A stretch of 64,000 nt of DNA from CAVSRC01 sp963743015 (GTDB taxonomy: Bacteria > Pseudomonadota > Alphaproteobacteria > Rhizobiales > Kaistiaceae), in NCBI GenBank assembly GCA_963743015.1, contig CAVUOD010000008.1:124001-188000 (forward strand), read 5' to 3'. Position numbers and translations under genes: made by a program. Positions 20,921 through 30,168 of the stretch are shown piece after piece. Within the stretch, counting starts at the first letter, position 1. Every line of letters begins with the position of its first letter. Under the pieces are notes generated by a model that ran no database searches, had not been told where the DNA came from, and saw only the letters and a list, made by a program, of their open reading frames with translations.

Positions 20921-21514
20921 ATGCGTGACAGATCAGGCGGGGCGACCCGCCGGCGGTTCCTGTATTCGACCGCGGCCCTTGCCGGCGCTGTCGGCCTGGG
21001 CACCGCCATACGCTGGGTCGGCCGGGCCGGCGCGGAAACGATCGTGACGAAGCCGGGCATGGTGACGATCATCCGTTTTGCCGACAGCGGCGCGAACCTC
21101 GGCGCGGAGACCGTGTCCAAGGTGGTCAAGAGCGAGGCGGAATGGCGCGCCCAGCTCTCCGATCTCGCCTTCCAGGTCACCCGTCAGGAAGGCACGGAAT
21201 TCGCCGGCAGCGGCGAATATCTCGATAACCACGCCAGCGGTCTCTATCGCTGCGTGTGCTGCGATACGGCGCTGTTCGATTCCGCCACCAAGTTCGATTC
21301 GGGCACCGGCTGGCCGAGCTTCTGGCAGCCGATCGCCAGCCAGAACGTCATCGAGACCCGGGACGACAGCTTCGGCATGGTGCGCACAGCGGTTTCCTGC
21401 GCGCGCTGCGAAGCGCATCTCGGCCACGTCTTCGACGACGGGCCGAAGCCGACCGGGCTGCGCTACTGCATGAACTCGGTCGCGCTGAAATTCGTGCCGC
21501 GCGCCGCCGCCTAG
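20921..21514 (+). CDS. msrB: Peptide-methionine (R)-S-oxide reductase, Tat-exported
   Basis: 197 residues. The N-terminus carries TRRRFLYSTAALAGAVG, a twin-arginine signal, so export in folded form is predicted. The MsrB fold has zinc cysteines at CVCC (C111, C114) and CARC (C160, C163), the substrate loop GTGWPSFWQPI, and the catalytic cysteine in RYCMN (C183). It reduces methionine-R-sulfoxide in proteins. An exported MsrB next to an exported MsrA points to repair of oxidised envelope proteins. The electron donor outside the cytoplasm is not evident. Confidence 0.93.
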   Translation: MRDRSGGATRRRFLYSTAALAGAVGLGTAIRWVGRAGAETIVTKPGMVTIIRFADSGANLGAETVSKVVKSEAEWRAQLSDLAFQVTRQEGTEFAGSGEYLDNHASGLYRCVCCDTALFDSATKFDSGTGWPSFWQPIASQNVIETRDDSFGMVRTAVSCARCEAHLGHVFDDGPKPTGLRYCMNSVALKFVPRAAA

Positions 21515-21547
21515 AAGGCGCCGGCGATCCCGTTCACCTGTCCGCCG

Positions 21548-22306
21548 ATGGAGCGTGCCATGCCGTCATTGTTCGACAGAATTGGAAGAACCCCGGTGCT
21601 GATTGCCGCTGGCGTGCTGGCGCTGGTCGCGGTCGGCGCGTTATCCGGCACCTTCACGGCCAATGCCGAGGGACGCATCGGCCCGGTGGTGGACATTCCG
21701 CCGCCGGCGGTCGACGAGCCGGCTACGGCCAAGACCGAGACGGCGATCTTCGCCGGCGGCTGCTTCTGGGGCATCCAGGGCGTGTTCCAGCACGTCAAGG
21801 GCGTCGACAGCGCCATCGCCGGCTATGCCGGCGGCACCGTCGACCATCCGACCTATCAACAGGTCGGCAGCGAGACGACGGGACACGCGGAATCGGTCAA
21901 GGTGACCTTCGATCCGTCCAAGGTGACCTACGGCACGCTGCTGCAGATCTTCTTCTCGGTGGCGCACGATCCCACCCAGCTCAACCACCAGGGACCGGAC
22001 ATGGGGACGAGCTATCGCTCGGCGCTGTTCACCATGGGCGAGGAGCAGATGAAGGTGGCCAAGGCCTATGTCGCCCAGCTCGATGCGGCGAAGGCTTTCC
22101 CGGAGAAGATCGTCACCGAGGTGACGCCCTATACCAATTTCTTCCAGGCGGAAGACTATCATCAGGACGCCGCCACCACGATCGACATCAATCCGGGCTA
22201 TATCCTGTTCTTCGACGTGCCCAAGATCGCGGCGCTGAAGGCGACCTTCCCGGCGCTTTACCGGGACAAGCCGGTGCTGGTCTTCGCCAAGGACGCGCGC
22301 AGCTGA
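21548..22306 (+). CDS. msrA: Peptide-methionine (S)-S-oxide reductase, membrane-anchored or exported
   Basis: 252 residues. A hydrophobic segment (PVLIAAGVLALVAVGALSG, about 16-34) serves as signal or anchor. The MsrA domain starts near residue 65 with IFAGGCFWG (catalytic C72) and contains GYAGGTVDHPTYQQV, HAESVKVTFDP and YTNFFQAEDYHQD. It reduces methionine-S-sulfoxide. It lies 33 bases downstream of msrB with parallel topology, so the two probably form an operon acting in the periplasm. Confidence 0.92.
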   Translation: MERAMPSLFDRIGRTPVLIAAGVLALVAVGALSGTFTANAEGRIGPVVDIPPPAVDEPATAKTETAIFAGGCFWGIQGVFQHVKGVDSAIAGYAGGTVDHPTYQQVGSETTGHAESVKVTFDPSKVTYGTLLQIFFSVAHDPTQLNHQGPDMGTSYRSALFTMGEEQMKVAKAYVAQLDAAKAFPEKIVTEVTPYTNFFQAEDYHQDAATTIDINPGYILFFDVPKIAALKATFPALYRDKPVLVFAKDARS

Positions 22307-22480
22307 GCGACGAAACGCGGCGAATCGTGCCGCGTAGCGGCCGCGTGGTGCCGATGAGGCGATGAAATCCGCGCGGCTCCCGCCGAGGCGAGCGACAATT
22401 CCGTGCGATCCATTGGATTGTCGCGCAGTTGTCCCTATGTCCAGGGCACTGACAGCGCTGACAGGGGACGATTCAAGGAC

Positions 22481-23506
22481 ATGCCACAGGTTTCAAAAGG
22501 GGGTCTGCCCCTTGCCCGGCTCGGCCGCACCGACATGGACATCACGCGGGTCGGCTTCGGCGCATGGGCGATCGGCGGCGACTGGATATACGGCTGGGGA
22601 GCGCAGGACGATGACGCCTCGATTGCCGCGATCCGCCATGCCGTGACACGCGGCATCAACTGGATCGATACGGCCGCCGTCTATGGCTTCGGCCATTCGG
22701 AAGAGGTGGTGGGGCGGGCGCTCAAGGCGATTCCCGAAAGCGAGCGGCCTTACGTCTTCACCAAATGCGGGCTGGTCCAGGATCAGCAAGATCCGGCGGC
22801 GGCGCCGCACAAGGTGGGGACGGCGGCGAGCCTGCGGCGCGAGGTCGATGCTTCGTTGAAACGCCTCGGGGTCGAGCGCATCGATCTCATGCAGATGCAC
22901 TGGCCGACCGAGGACGGCACGCCGGTGGAGAGCTACTGGCAGACCCTTCTCGACCTGAAGAAGGAAGGGAAGCTGCGCGCCGTCGGCCTTTCCAACCACG
23001 ATGTCGGCGAGCTCGACCGGGCCGAGGCGCTCGGCCATGTCGACACGCTGCAGCCGCCCTTCTCGGCGATCCGGCGGGAGGTCGGGGCGGCCGAGCTGCC
23101 GTGGTGCGCGGCCCACGAGACCGGCGTCATCGTCTACAGCCCGATGCAGTCGGGCCTGCTGACCGGGCGTTTCTCGGCCGAGCGTGCCAAGGCCCTGCCG
23201 AAGAACGACTGGCGCTCGCGCAACCCGGAGTTCAGCGGCGACAAGCTTGCCCGCAACCTGAAGCTCGCCGAGGCCATGGTGCCGATCGCAAAAGCGCATG
23301 GGGTCAGCGTGGCGGCGGTCGCGGTCGCCTGGACGCTGGCCTGGCCGGGGGTCACCGCGGCCATCGTCGGCGCGCGCAGCCCCGAGCAGGTTGACGGCTG
23401 GTTCGATGCCGCCACGCTCAGCCTGAGCCAGGCCGACATCGGCGCCATCGCGGCCGCCATCGAGGCCACCGGTGCCGGCTCCGGGCCGGCGAAACCGGCG
23501 GTATGA
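22481..23506 (+). CDS. Aldo/keto reductase
   Basis: 341 residues from the ATG at 22481 (MPQVSKGGLPLARLGRTD). The AKR tetrad is visible: Asp in WIDTAAVYGFGHSEE with its Tyr, Lys in YVFTKCG, His in LMQMHWP. VGLSNH and AIVGARSPEQVD match the NADPH-binding C-terminal part. It resembles the YajO/Tas-like AKR subfamilies, which reduce aldehydes or ketones with NADPH; the substrate is unknown. It stands alone on the plus strand, 174 bases after msrA. Confidence 0.9.
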   Translation: MPQVSKGGLPLARLGRTDMDITRVGFGAWAIGGDWIYGWGAQDDDASIAAIRHAVTRGINWIDTAAVYGFGHSEEVVGRALKAIPESERPYVFTKCGLVQDQQDPAAAPHKVGTAASLRREVDASLKRLGVERIDLMQMHWPTEDGTPVESYWQTLLDLKKEGKLRAVGLSNHDVGELDRAEALGHVDTLQPPFSAIRREVGAAELPWCAAHETGVIVYSPMQSGLLTGRFSAERAKALPKNDWRSRNPEFSGDKLARNLKLAEAMVPIAKAHGVSVAAVAVAWTLAWPGVTAAIVGARSPEQVDGWFDAATLSLSQADIGAIAAAIEATGAGSGPAKPAV

Positions 23507-23519
23507 TTGACTTGGAGGC

Positions 23520-23645
23520 CGGCTAATCCTAGATAGCGGCCGACTCTGATAAGAGCCGGAAGTGCAGAAAGGCCGACCGGGGCGAAGACCCCGGAGGTCA
23601 GCGTCCGCCAGCGCAGGTGCGCCCGCGGGCGCGTAACTGCTTGGA
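23520..23645 (+). promoter_or_regulatory. Structured leader upstream of a 46-residue ORF
   Basis: Contains a bulged hairpin around 23568-23600 (GACCGGGG paired with CCCCGGAGGTC) and a GC palindrome GCGCCCGCGGGCGC. No sequence motif of a known riboswitch or of the 4.5S RNA (which can lie near ffh) was found. Evidence is structural impression only. Confidence 0.3.
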
Positions 23646-23657
23646 AGGACAAATGAA

Positions 23658-23798
23658 ATGAAGCAGACCAACAGCCAGACCCCGGTCCGCGATCCGCATT
23701 CGCAGGCCCAGCCGCGCAGCACCGGGCGCGGCGAGGAATGGGTGCTCGAAGCCGTTCGGCACGTCTTCGAAGAGGCGATGGCGAACCGTCGCCGCTAG
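23658..23798 (+). CDS. Small uncharacterised protein upstream of ffh
   Basis: 46 residues: begins MKQTNSQTPVRDPHSQAQPR and ends with an amphipathic stretch GEEWVLEAVRHVFEEAMANR. The ATG has a strong Shine-Dalgarno sequence, GGAAGGA, 8 bases upstream, and the codons favour G/C in third positions. It sits about 105 bases before ffh. I do not recognise it. The disordered N-terminus plus a C-terminal helix could mean a small binding protein. An alternative ATG at 23653 stops after two codons. Confidence 0.6.
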   Translation: MKQTNSQTPVRDPHSQAQPRSTGRGEEWVLEAVRHVFEEAMANRRR

Positions 23799-23827
23799 CC
23801 GGCAAAGTGCGACCGCGAAGGCGGATA

Positions 23828-23853
23828 CAGGTCCCCGCTTTCGCGGGGACCTG
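23828..23853. repeat. Perfect GC-rich hairpin upstream of ffh
   Basis: An 11-bp perfect stem (arm CAGGTCCCCGC, loop TTTC) 50 bases before the ffh start and 30 after the small ORF. The sequence resembles the short GTCCCCGC-GAAA-type palindromes dispersed in many alphaproteobacterial genomes. It could attenuate or process the transcript. Confidence 0.5.
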
Positions 23854-23903
23854 AGAGCAAACCAGAGGCAAGGACGGTCGCAGGCTCGACCGGGAACCAG
23901 GAA

Positions 23904-25439
<1,536 letters not shown>

Positions 25440-25446
25440 GGGGGAG

Positions 25447-25738
25447 ATGACGGGGAACGACGCCGTTGCCGGTCTCGCAGAGCTGCGTCACAGCATCGAC
25501 AATATCGATGCGGCGCTGGTGCATCTGCTTGCCGAGCGCTTCAGGCTGACCAAGCAGGTGGGTCTTTATAAGGCGGCTAACGATCTCCCGCCGGCCGATC
25601 CGGACCGCGAGAGGCAGCAGATCGCCCGCCTCAGGCAAGCTGGCGGCGGAAGCCGATCTCGACCCCGCCTTCGCCGAGAAGTTCTACGCATTCATCGTCA
25701 AGGAAGTCATCCGCCACCACGAGGCGCTGCGTTCGTGA
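25447..25738 (+). CDS. Chorismate mutase (AroQ class), frameshifted
   Basis: Repaired length is 96 residues. The first two-thirds (LAELRHSIDNIDAALVHLLAERFRL, with KQVGLYKA) match AroQ helix 1 and its catalytic arginine/lysine. After RERQQIARLR the sequence continues one frame later (LAAEADLDPAFAEKFYAFI, then VKEVIRHHEAL). One extra base at about 25636 explains this. The reaction is chorismate to prephenate for Phe/Tyr synthesis. A small chorismate mutase between ffh and rpsP is normal in Rhizobiales, which supports the repair. Confidence 0.85.
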
Positions 25739-25774
25739 GGCGGCTAACCAACACCCCAAGGAGCGAGTAACCAA

Positions 25775-26158
25775 ATGTCCCTGAAGATCCGCCTGAGCCG
25801 TGCCGGCGCCAAGAAGCGGCCGTTCTACCGCATCGTGGTCGCCGATTCGCGCTTTCCGCGCGACGGCCGCTTCATCGAGATCGTCGGCACCTATGAGCCG
25901 ATCCTGCCCAAGGACCACGAAAAGCGCACGGTGCTGAACGCCGAGCGCATCCAGCACTGGCTGTCGCGCGGGGCGCAGCCGACCGACCGGGTGCTGCGCT
26001 TCCTCGACCAGGCGGGGCTGGCCAAGCGGGCGCCGCGCAACAATCCGCAGAAGGCCGAGCCCGGCAAGAAGGCGCAGGAGCGCGCCGCCGCTGCGGCGGA
26101 AGCCGCGGCCAAGGCCGCCGAGGCACCGGCTGCCGAGGCGCCCGCCGAGGCGGGCTGA
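25775..26158 (+). CDS. rpsP: 30S ribosomal protein S16
   Basis: 127 residues. The S16 core occupies residues 1-80 (MSLKIRLSRAGAKKRPFYRI, then VVADSRFPRDGRFIE and YEPI). The C-terminal extension (AQERAAAAAEAAAKAAEAPA) is the alanine/glutamate-rich tail common in Alphaproteobacteria. The ATG follows AAGGAG. A small palindrome (arm CCCGCG, 26163-26176) without a T-run lies between rpsP and rimM. Confidence 0.96.
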   Translation: MSLKIRLSRAGAKKRPFYRIVVADSRFPRDGRFIEIVGTYEPILPKDHEKRTVLNAERIQHWLSRGAQPTDRVLRFLDQAGLAKRAPRNNPQKAEPGKKAQERAAAAAEAAAKAAEAPAAEAPAEAG

Positions 26159-26199
26159 GCGCCCGCGTTTCGCGGGCGGTTTGAAAGGCGCGGCGTCCG

Positions 26200-26733
26200 G
26201 TGGCGACCAGCGAAGCCCGGCGTATCGTGGTCGGCCGCATCGGCGCTGCCCATGGCATCAAGGGCGAAGTGCGGGTGAAATCCTTCACCGCCCGGCCGCT
26301 GGACGTCGCCTCCTACAGCCCGGTGGAGGCTGCCGATGGCCGCCGTTTCACGATTCTCTCGGCGCGGCCGGCCGGGGCCTCGCCGGACATGCTGGTGGTG
26401 CGCTTCCAGGGCATCGACGAGCGCAATCAGGCCGAGGCGCTGAACGGGATCGAACTCACCGTGCCGCGCGAGCGGCTGCCCGAGCCGGAGGCGGACGAGT
26501 TCTACCATGCCGACCTGATCGGACTTGCCGCGGTGACGCCCTCCGGTGCGCCGCTCGGTACGGTCGTCGCGGTGCCCAATTACGGTGCCGGCGACCTTCT
26601 CGAAATCGCGCCGCCGAAGGGGCCGGCCCTGCTGGTGCCGTTCACCCGCGCTGTTGTGCCGGAGATCGATCTTTCGGCCGGGCGGGTGGTTGTCGATCCG
26701 CCGGCTGAGGTGGGGGAGGACGACGCACCATGA
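26200..26733 (+). CDS. rimM: Ribosome maturation factor RimM
   Basis: 177 residues from a GTG. The N-terminal RimM barrel has IVVGRIGAAHGIKGEVRVKSF and the PRC-barrel part has EFYHADLIGL then LLEIAPPKGPALLVPFT. RimM binds S19 and assists 30S head assembly. Its stop codon overlaps the ATG of a small ORF (26730-26975) that reads through a palindromic element to trmD. Confidence 0.94.
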   Translation: MATSEARRIVVGRIGAAHGIKGEVRVKSFTARPLDVASYSPVEAADGRRFTILSARPAGASPDMLVVRFQGIDERNQAEALNGIELTVPRERLPEPEADEFYHADLIGLAAVTPSGAPLGTVVAVPNYGAGDLLEIAPPKGPALLVPFTRAVVPEIDLSAGRVVVDPPAEVGEDDAP

Positions 26734-26975
26734 TCGCCAGAGGTTTGGGCGAGGCCTCGCCGCGAGTCATCTCCCCCCTTGCGGGGGAGAATGGCGGAGC
26801 CCGATTTCCGCAAAGCGGAAATCGTTGGCGGAGCCAAGAGGGGGGTGAGGGCAAAGCCGTGCCATTACCCCTCTCCCGGATTTCCAAAGCCGGTTTGCTC
26901 CGCAAACCGGGGAAATCCGACCTCCCCCGCAAGGGGGGAGGTGCTACCGCCGACGCTTGCGGACACCGGCCATGA
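26730..26975 (+). CDS. Small ORF bridging rimM and trmD through a palindromic element
   Basis: 81 residues beginning MIARGLGEASPRV. It starts with ATGA overlapping the rimM stop and ends with ATGA overlapping the trmD start, so ribosomes could pass from rimM to trmD without a gap. Residues from about 14 to 72 are the translation of element copy E. The protein itself is unlikely to have a conserved function. Its value may be to keep translational coupling of trmD after the element inserted. No separate Shine-Dalgarno sequence for trmD is obvious, which fits coupling. Confidence 0.4.
   Translation: MIARGLGEASPRVISPLAGENGGARFPQSGNRWRSQEGGEGKAVPLPLSRISKAGLLRKPGKSDLPRKGGGATADACGHRP
26769..26942. 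repeat. Composite palindromic element, copy E (rimM-trmD gap)
   Basis: Two inverted units, tail to tail. Left: hairpin 1 arm TCTCCCCC with loop CTTGC; hairpin 2 arm CGATTTCCGC with loop AAA; tail GAGGGGGGTGA. Right (reversed): tail ACCCCTCTCCCGG, a two-tier hairpin 2 (outer arm CGGATTTCC, inner arm CCGGTTTGC), hairpin 1 arm CCTCCCCC. Same plan as copies A and D but a diverged, longer subfamily. Confidence 0.8.
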
Positions 26976-27667
26976 CCTTCCGCGCCACGGTGCTCACTCT
27001 GTTTCCCGAAATGTTTCCGGGGCCGCTCGGCGTCAGCCTCGCTGGCAGGGGGCTCAGCGATGGCGTGTGGGCGCTGGAGACGCGCGACATCCGCGCCTCG
27101 GCGACGAGCAGGCATCGCAATGTGGACGATACGCCGGCCGGTGGCGGGCCCGGCATGGTGATGCGCGCCGACGTTCTGGCCGCTGCCATCGACGCGGCGA
27201 CGGGAGAGGGCGATGCGCGCCCGCGCCTGCTGATGAGCCCGCGCGGGGCGCCGCTCAACCAGGCAAAAGTGGCCGAACTTGCCGCCGGCCCCGGCATGCT
27301 GATCGTCGCCGGCCGCTTCGAGGGGGTCGACGAGCGGGTGATCGAAGGACGTGGCCTGACCGAGGTCTCGGTCGGCGACTACGTGCTTTCCGGCGGCGAG
27401 ATCGCGGCGATGGCGCTCATCGACGCGGTCGTGCGGCTGTTGCCGGGCATCATGGGCAATGTGGAGTCGGGCGTGGCCGAAAGCTTCGCCGAGGGGCTGC
27501 TCGAATATCCGCAATATACGCGGCCGCAGCTCTGGGAAGACCGGCCGATCCCCGACGTGCTCGTCTCGGGCGATCACCGCCGCATCGCCGAATGGCGGCG
27601 GGCAGAGGCCGAACGGCTGACGGCCGAGCGGCGGCCGGACCTGGCGGCCAGGCGCAAGCGCGACTAG
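26972..27667 (+). CDS. trmD: tRNA (guanine(37)-N1)-methyltransferase
   Basis: 231 residues from MTFRATVLTLFPEMFPGPLG. The trefoil-knot SPOUT motifs are present: GGGPGMVMRADVL, LIVAGRFEGVDERVIEG (consensus CGRYEGIDERV) and SVGDYVLSGGEIAAM. It methylates G37 in tRNAs reading CNN and some other codons, using SAM. An in-frame start at 26957 is less likely. The region before the gene is occupied by palindromic element copy E. Confidence 0.95.
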   Translation: MTFRATVLTLFPEMFPGPLGVSLAGRGLSDGVWALETRDIRASATSRHRNVDDTPAGGGPGMVMRADVLAAAIDAATGEGDARPRLLMSPRGAPLNQAKVAELAAGPGMLIVAGRFEGVDERVIEGRGLTEVSVGDYVLSGGEIAAMALIDAVVRLLPGIMGNVESGVAESFAEGLLEYPQYTRPQLWEDRPIPDVLVSGDHRRIAEWRRAEAERLTAERRPDLAARRKRD

Positions 27668-27697
27668 GCGAGCGGGCCGGGGTCCATCCTTCGCAGG

Positions 27698-28147
27698 CTA
27701 CTTCAGGTTGAAGGTGACGTCGTTGCCCGTGATCCGGACCTGGCGGAACTGCTCGGTCTTGAGACCCGCGTCCTCGCACATCAGGTCGTGCTGATCGTTG
27801 GAATAGTCGGTGTTGCGGGTGATGAAGCCGCCGTCGTCGGTGCAGAACCAGCCGCCGGACTGCGACTTGCCGGGCGGCAGCCGGCCGCCGTCGATCAGCA
27901 GATAGATGTAGGAGCCGGCGAGCTTGCCCTCGACCAGCGTCTGGCAGTCGCCCGGCGCAACGGTCCACCAGCCCTGCGCCGTCCAGCCCTTGGCCCCGTC
28001 GAGATAGCCGATGGCGACGCTCGCGTCGGTCGCGGTCTTGTTGCACAGTGTCATCCCGGCCTGGGCCGGGACGACGGAGAGAATGGCGCCGGCGGTGAGG
28101 GCGGCGGCTGCGACGATGTGTTTCCGGTCGAACAAAGCTGTGGTCAT
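27698..28147 (-). CDS. DUF1036 domain-containing exported protein
   Basis: 149 residues. Signal peptide HIVAAAALTAGAILSVVPAQA, then the DUF1036 pattern: LCNKTATDASVAIGYLDG, GWTAQGWWTVAPGDC, and YIYLL with several cysteines (CNKT, DCQT, WFCTDDG, LMCED) likely forming disulfides. It is a periplasmic family of unknown function, frequent in Alphaproteobacteria. It is convergent with trmD (30-base gap) and divergent from rplS. Confidence 0.85.
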   Translation of the reverse strand: MTTALFDRKHIVAAAALTAGAILSVVPAQAGMTLCNKTATDASVAIGYLDGAKGWTAQGWWTVAPGDCQTLVEGKLAGSYIYLLIDGGRLPPGKSQSGGWFCTDDGGFITRNTDYSNDQHDLMCEDAGLKTEQFRQVRITGNDVTFNLK

Positions 28148-28387
28148 CCCGCGGCAAGATCCTGTAAGGCAGCAAGATTAGCGGCGTTTTTGGCCGCAGC
28201 CAGACCTATCGACAATCAAGGTTGATTGCGGTATTGAGCGCGCCGGTTTAGCGAACAGGCGGACGGACGCCCGCAAGGCGGGACGCCCGGTCCCATGGGT
28301 CGGCGTCGAAACCAGGCCGGCCAGACGGCACGGGCCCTTGGGTTTCGGATCCGGCACTGCCGCAAGAGAAGAAAAAGGTCCTCTCCG

Positions 28388-28792
28388 ATGTCGATTATCC
28401 AGGAGCTCGAGAAAGCGCAGGCGGCGGCGATCTTGGGCGATCGCACCATTCCCCAGTTCGCTCCCGGCGACACGGTCAAGGTCAACGTCAAGGTGACCGA
28501 GGGGACGCGCACCCGCATCCAGGCCTATGAGGGCGTGTGCATCGCGCGCGCCGGCGGCGGCCTCAACGAGAACTTCACGGTGCGCAAGATTTCCTACGGC
28601 GAAGGCGTCGAGCGCGTCTTTCCGGTCTATTCGCCGTCGATCGACTCGATCGAGGTGGTGCGCCGCGGCAAGGTGCGCCGCGCCAAGCTCTATTATCTGC
28701 GCGGCCGGCGCGGCAAGTCGGCGCGTATCGCCGAAAAGCAGGATCGCAGCCGGCACGTGGCCGGGGCGAGCGCGGACGCGGCCTCCGAATAG
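28388..28792 (+). CDS. rplS: 50S ribosomal protein L19
   Basis: 134 residues from MSIIQELEKAQ. The ATG at 28388 is preceded by AAAAAGG. The L19 core IPQFAPGDTVKVNVKV, EGVCIARAGGG, GVERVFPVYSPSI and KLYYLRGRRGKSARI is intact. In related genomes it follows trmD directly; here the DUF1036 gene lies between on the other strand, so rplS must have its own promoter in the 28150-28387 interval. A clear terminator follows. Confidence 0.96.
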   Translation: MSIIQELEKAQAAAILGDRTIPQFAPGDTVKVNVKVTEGTRTRIQAYEGVCIARAGGGLNENFTVRKISYGEGVERVFPVYSPSIDSIEVVRRGKVRRAKLYYLRGRRGKSARIAEKQDRSRHVAGASADAASE

Positions 28793-28821
28793 ACGCCGCT
28801 CTCCCGGCGCGGCAGACGAAC

Positions 28822-28848
28822 GGGCGGCCTTGTGCCGCCCTTTCTTTT
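28822..28848 (+). terminator. Intrinsic terminator after rplS
   Basis: 7-bp stem (arm GGGCGGC, loop CTTGT) followed by TTTCTTTT, 30 bases after the stop codon. Confidence 0.85.
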
Positions 28849-28979
28849 CCGGGTACGGCAGCGTTTACCAATATTCTCATTAAATGCCGGGCAAATGCTG
28901 ACCGGGCGGCGGGCGACACTACTTTGACCCTATTCCACGATAGGGTTGGGTGACATCGCGTCATGGAGGCCTGACGGGC

Positions 28980-29873
28980 GTGTTTTCGCGTCGGACATTT
29001 CTGAAGACCATCGGTCTCGGCGCGCTCGGCGTCGTCGGCCTGTCGTCCTATGCCTTCGCCATCGAGCCGCGCTTCCGCCTGGTGGTGACCCGCTATCGCC
29101 TGACGCTGCCGGGCTGGCCGGCGAACGGCAAGCGGCTGCGCATGGCGGTGATCGCCGACATCCACGCCTGCGACCCGTGGATGCCGCTGACGCGGGTCAA
29201 CGAGATCGTCGCCGTCGCCAACGGGCTCAAGCCGGACGTGACGCTGCTGCTCGGCGACTATGTGCCGGGGATGCGCCGCTTCCGCACCTCCGTCGTGCCA
29301 CCGGCCGAATGGGGACGGGCGCTGGCCGGTCTGTCGGCGCCGCTCGGCACCTATGGCGTCATCGGCAATCACGACTGGTGGCACGATATCAACGGCGTGC
29401 GCCATGCCTTTGCGGCGAACAATCTGCCGCTGATGGAAAACGACGTGGTGCGCCTGGAGCCGAAGGACGGCCCCGCCTTCTGGCTGGTCGGCCTCGGCGA
29501 CCAGCTTGCCCACCCGCTCGGCCGCGGCCGCTTCCGCGGCGTCGACGATCTGCCCGGGGCTCTCGCCCGTATCCCCGAGGATGGCACGCCGATCGTGCTG
29601 ATGGCGCACGAGCCGGACATCTTCCCGCACGTGCCGGAGCGGGTGAGCCTGACCATTTCGGGGCATACCCATGGCGGGCAGGTGGACCTGCCGTTCATTG
29701 GCCGTCCGGTGGTGCCGTCCAAATACGGCGACCGCTACGCCTATGGCCATGTGGTCGAGAACAACCGCCATCTGGTCGTTTCCGGCGGGCTCGGCTGCTC
29801 CATCGTGCCGGTGCGTTTCGGCGTCCCGCCGGAAATCGTCCTGCTCGAGATCGGCGGGCAGGCGAGCGTCTGA
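28980..29873 (+). CDS. Calcineurin-like metallophosphoesterase with Tat-like signal
   Basis: 297 residues from a GTG at 28980, chosen because GGAGG lies 10 bases before it and because the protein then opens with a twin-arginine-like signal SRRTFLKTIGLGALG. Metal-binding blocks are in order: VIADIHACDPW, LLLGDYVPG, GVIGNHDWWHD, MAHEPD and SGHTHGGQ. This is the YkuE/YaeI-type architecture; such enzymes hydrolyse phosphodiesters or phospholipid-linked substrates at the membrane. The substrate here is unknown. Confidence 0.88.
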   Translation: MFSRRTFLKTIGLGALGVVGLSSYAFAIEPRFRLVVTRYRLTLPGWPANGKRLRMAVIADIHACDPWMPLTRVNEIVAVANGLKPDVTLLLGDYVPGMRRFRTSVVPPAEWGRALAGLSAPLGTYGVIGNHDWWHDINGVRHAFAANNLPLMENDVVRLEPKDGPAFWLVGLGDQLAHPLGRGRFRGVDDLPGALARIPEDGTPIVLMAHEPDIFPHVPERVSLTISGHTHGGQVDLPFIGRPVVPSKYGDRYAYGHVVENNRHLVVSGGLGCSIVPVRFGVPPEIVLLEIGGQASV

Positions 29874-30168
29874 GCCGCTCCCCGGCCAGGCAATTGTCTC
29901 GGCCGGCCTCTGTTGTTATCTAGACGCAATGAAATCCGCGGTCTTGCACACATGCGAAAGGAACCGCGCGCATGGCCGGCGCCTGCGCGGCACCTTCGAT
30001 TTTGCCGCGATCGCCGACCGTGAGCGCATGCCGTGGCGGTTTCTCGCCCGCCGCTTCGCCGTCGACGGCCTCAGCGCGGCCTGACTTCGCCGGCCGAAAC
30101 GCCGGCGCGCGACAGAAACACGCCCTCTGGGCATCATCAGATTTCGCTTCAAGCAGGAACCTAAAGTC

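Noticed and set aside
23520..23645. 4.5S RNA (ffs) or another known ncRNA upstream of ffh
   Set aside because: The conserved 4.5S apical motif (GGAAGCAGCC-like) is not present.
28250..28387. Ribosomal protein L19 leader (autoregulatory RNA) before rplS
   Set aside because: The described L19 leader is a Firmicutes structure, and I could not fit the sequence to it.
29929..30084. A 51-codon frame (MKSAVLHTCERNRAHG...) between the metallophosphoesterase and leuC
   Set aside because: Weak ribosome-binding site and no recognisable conservation; it could be a leader peptide but the evidence is too thin to list.
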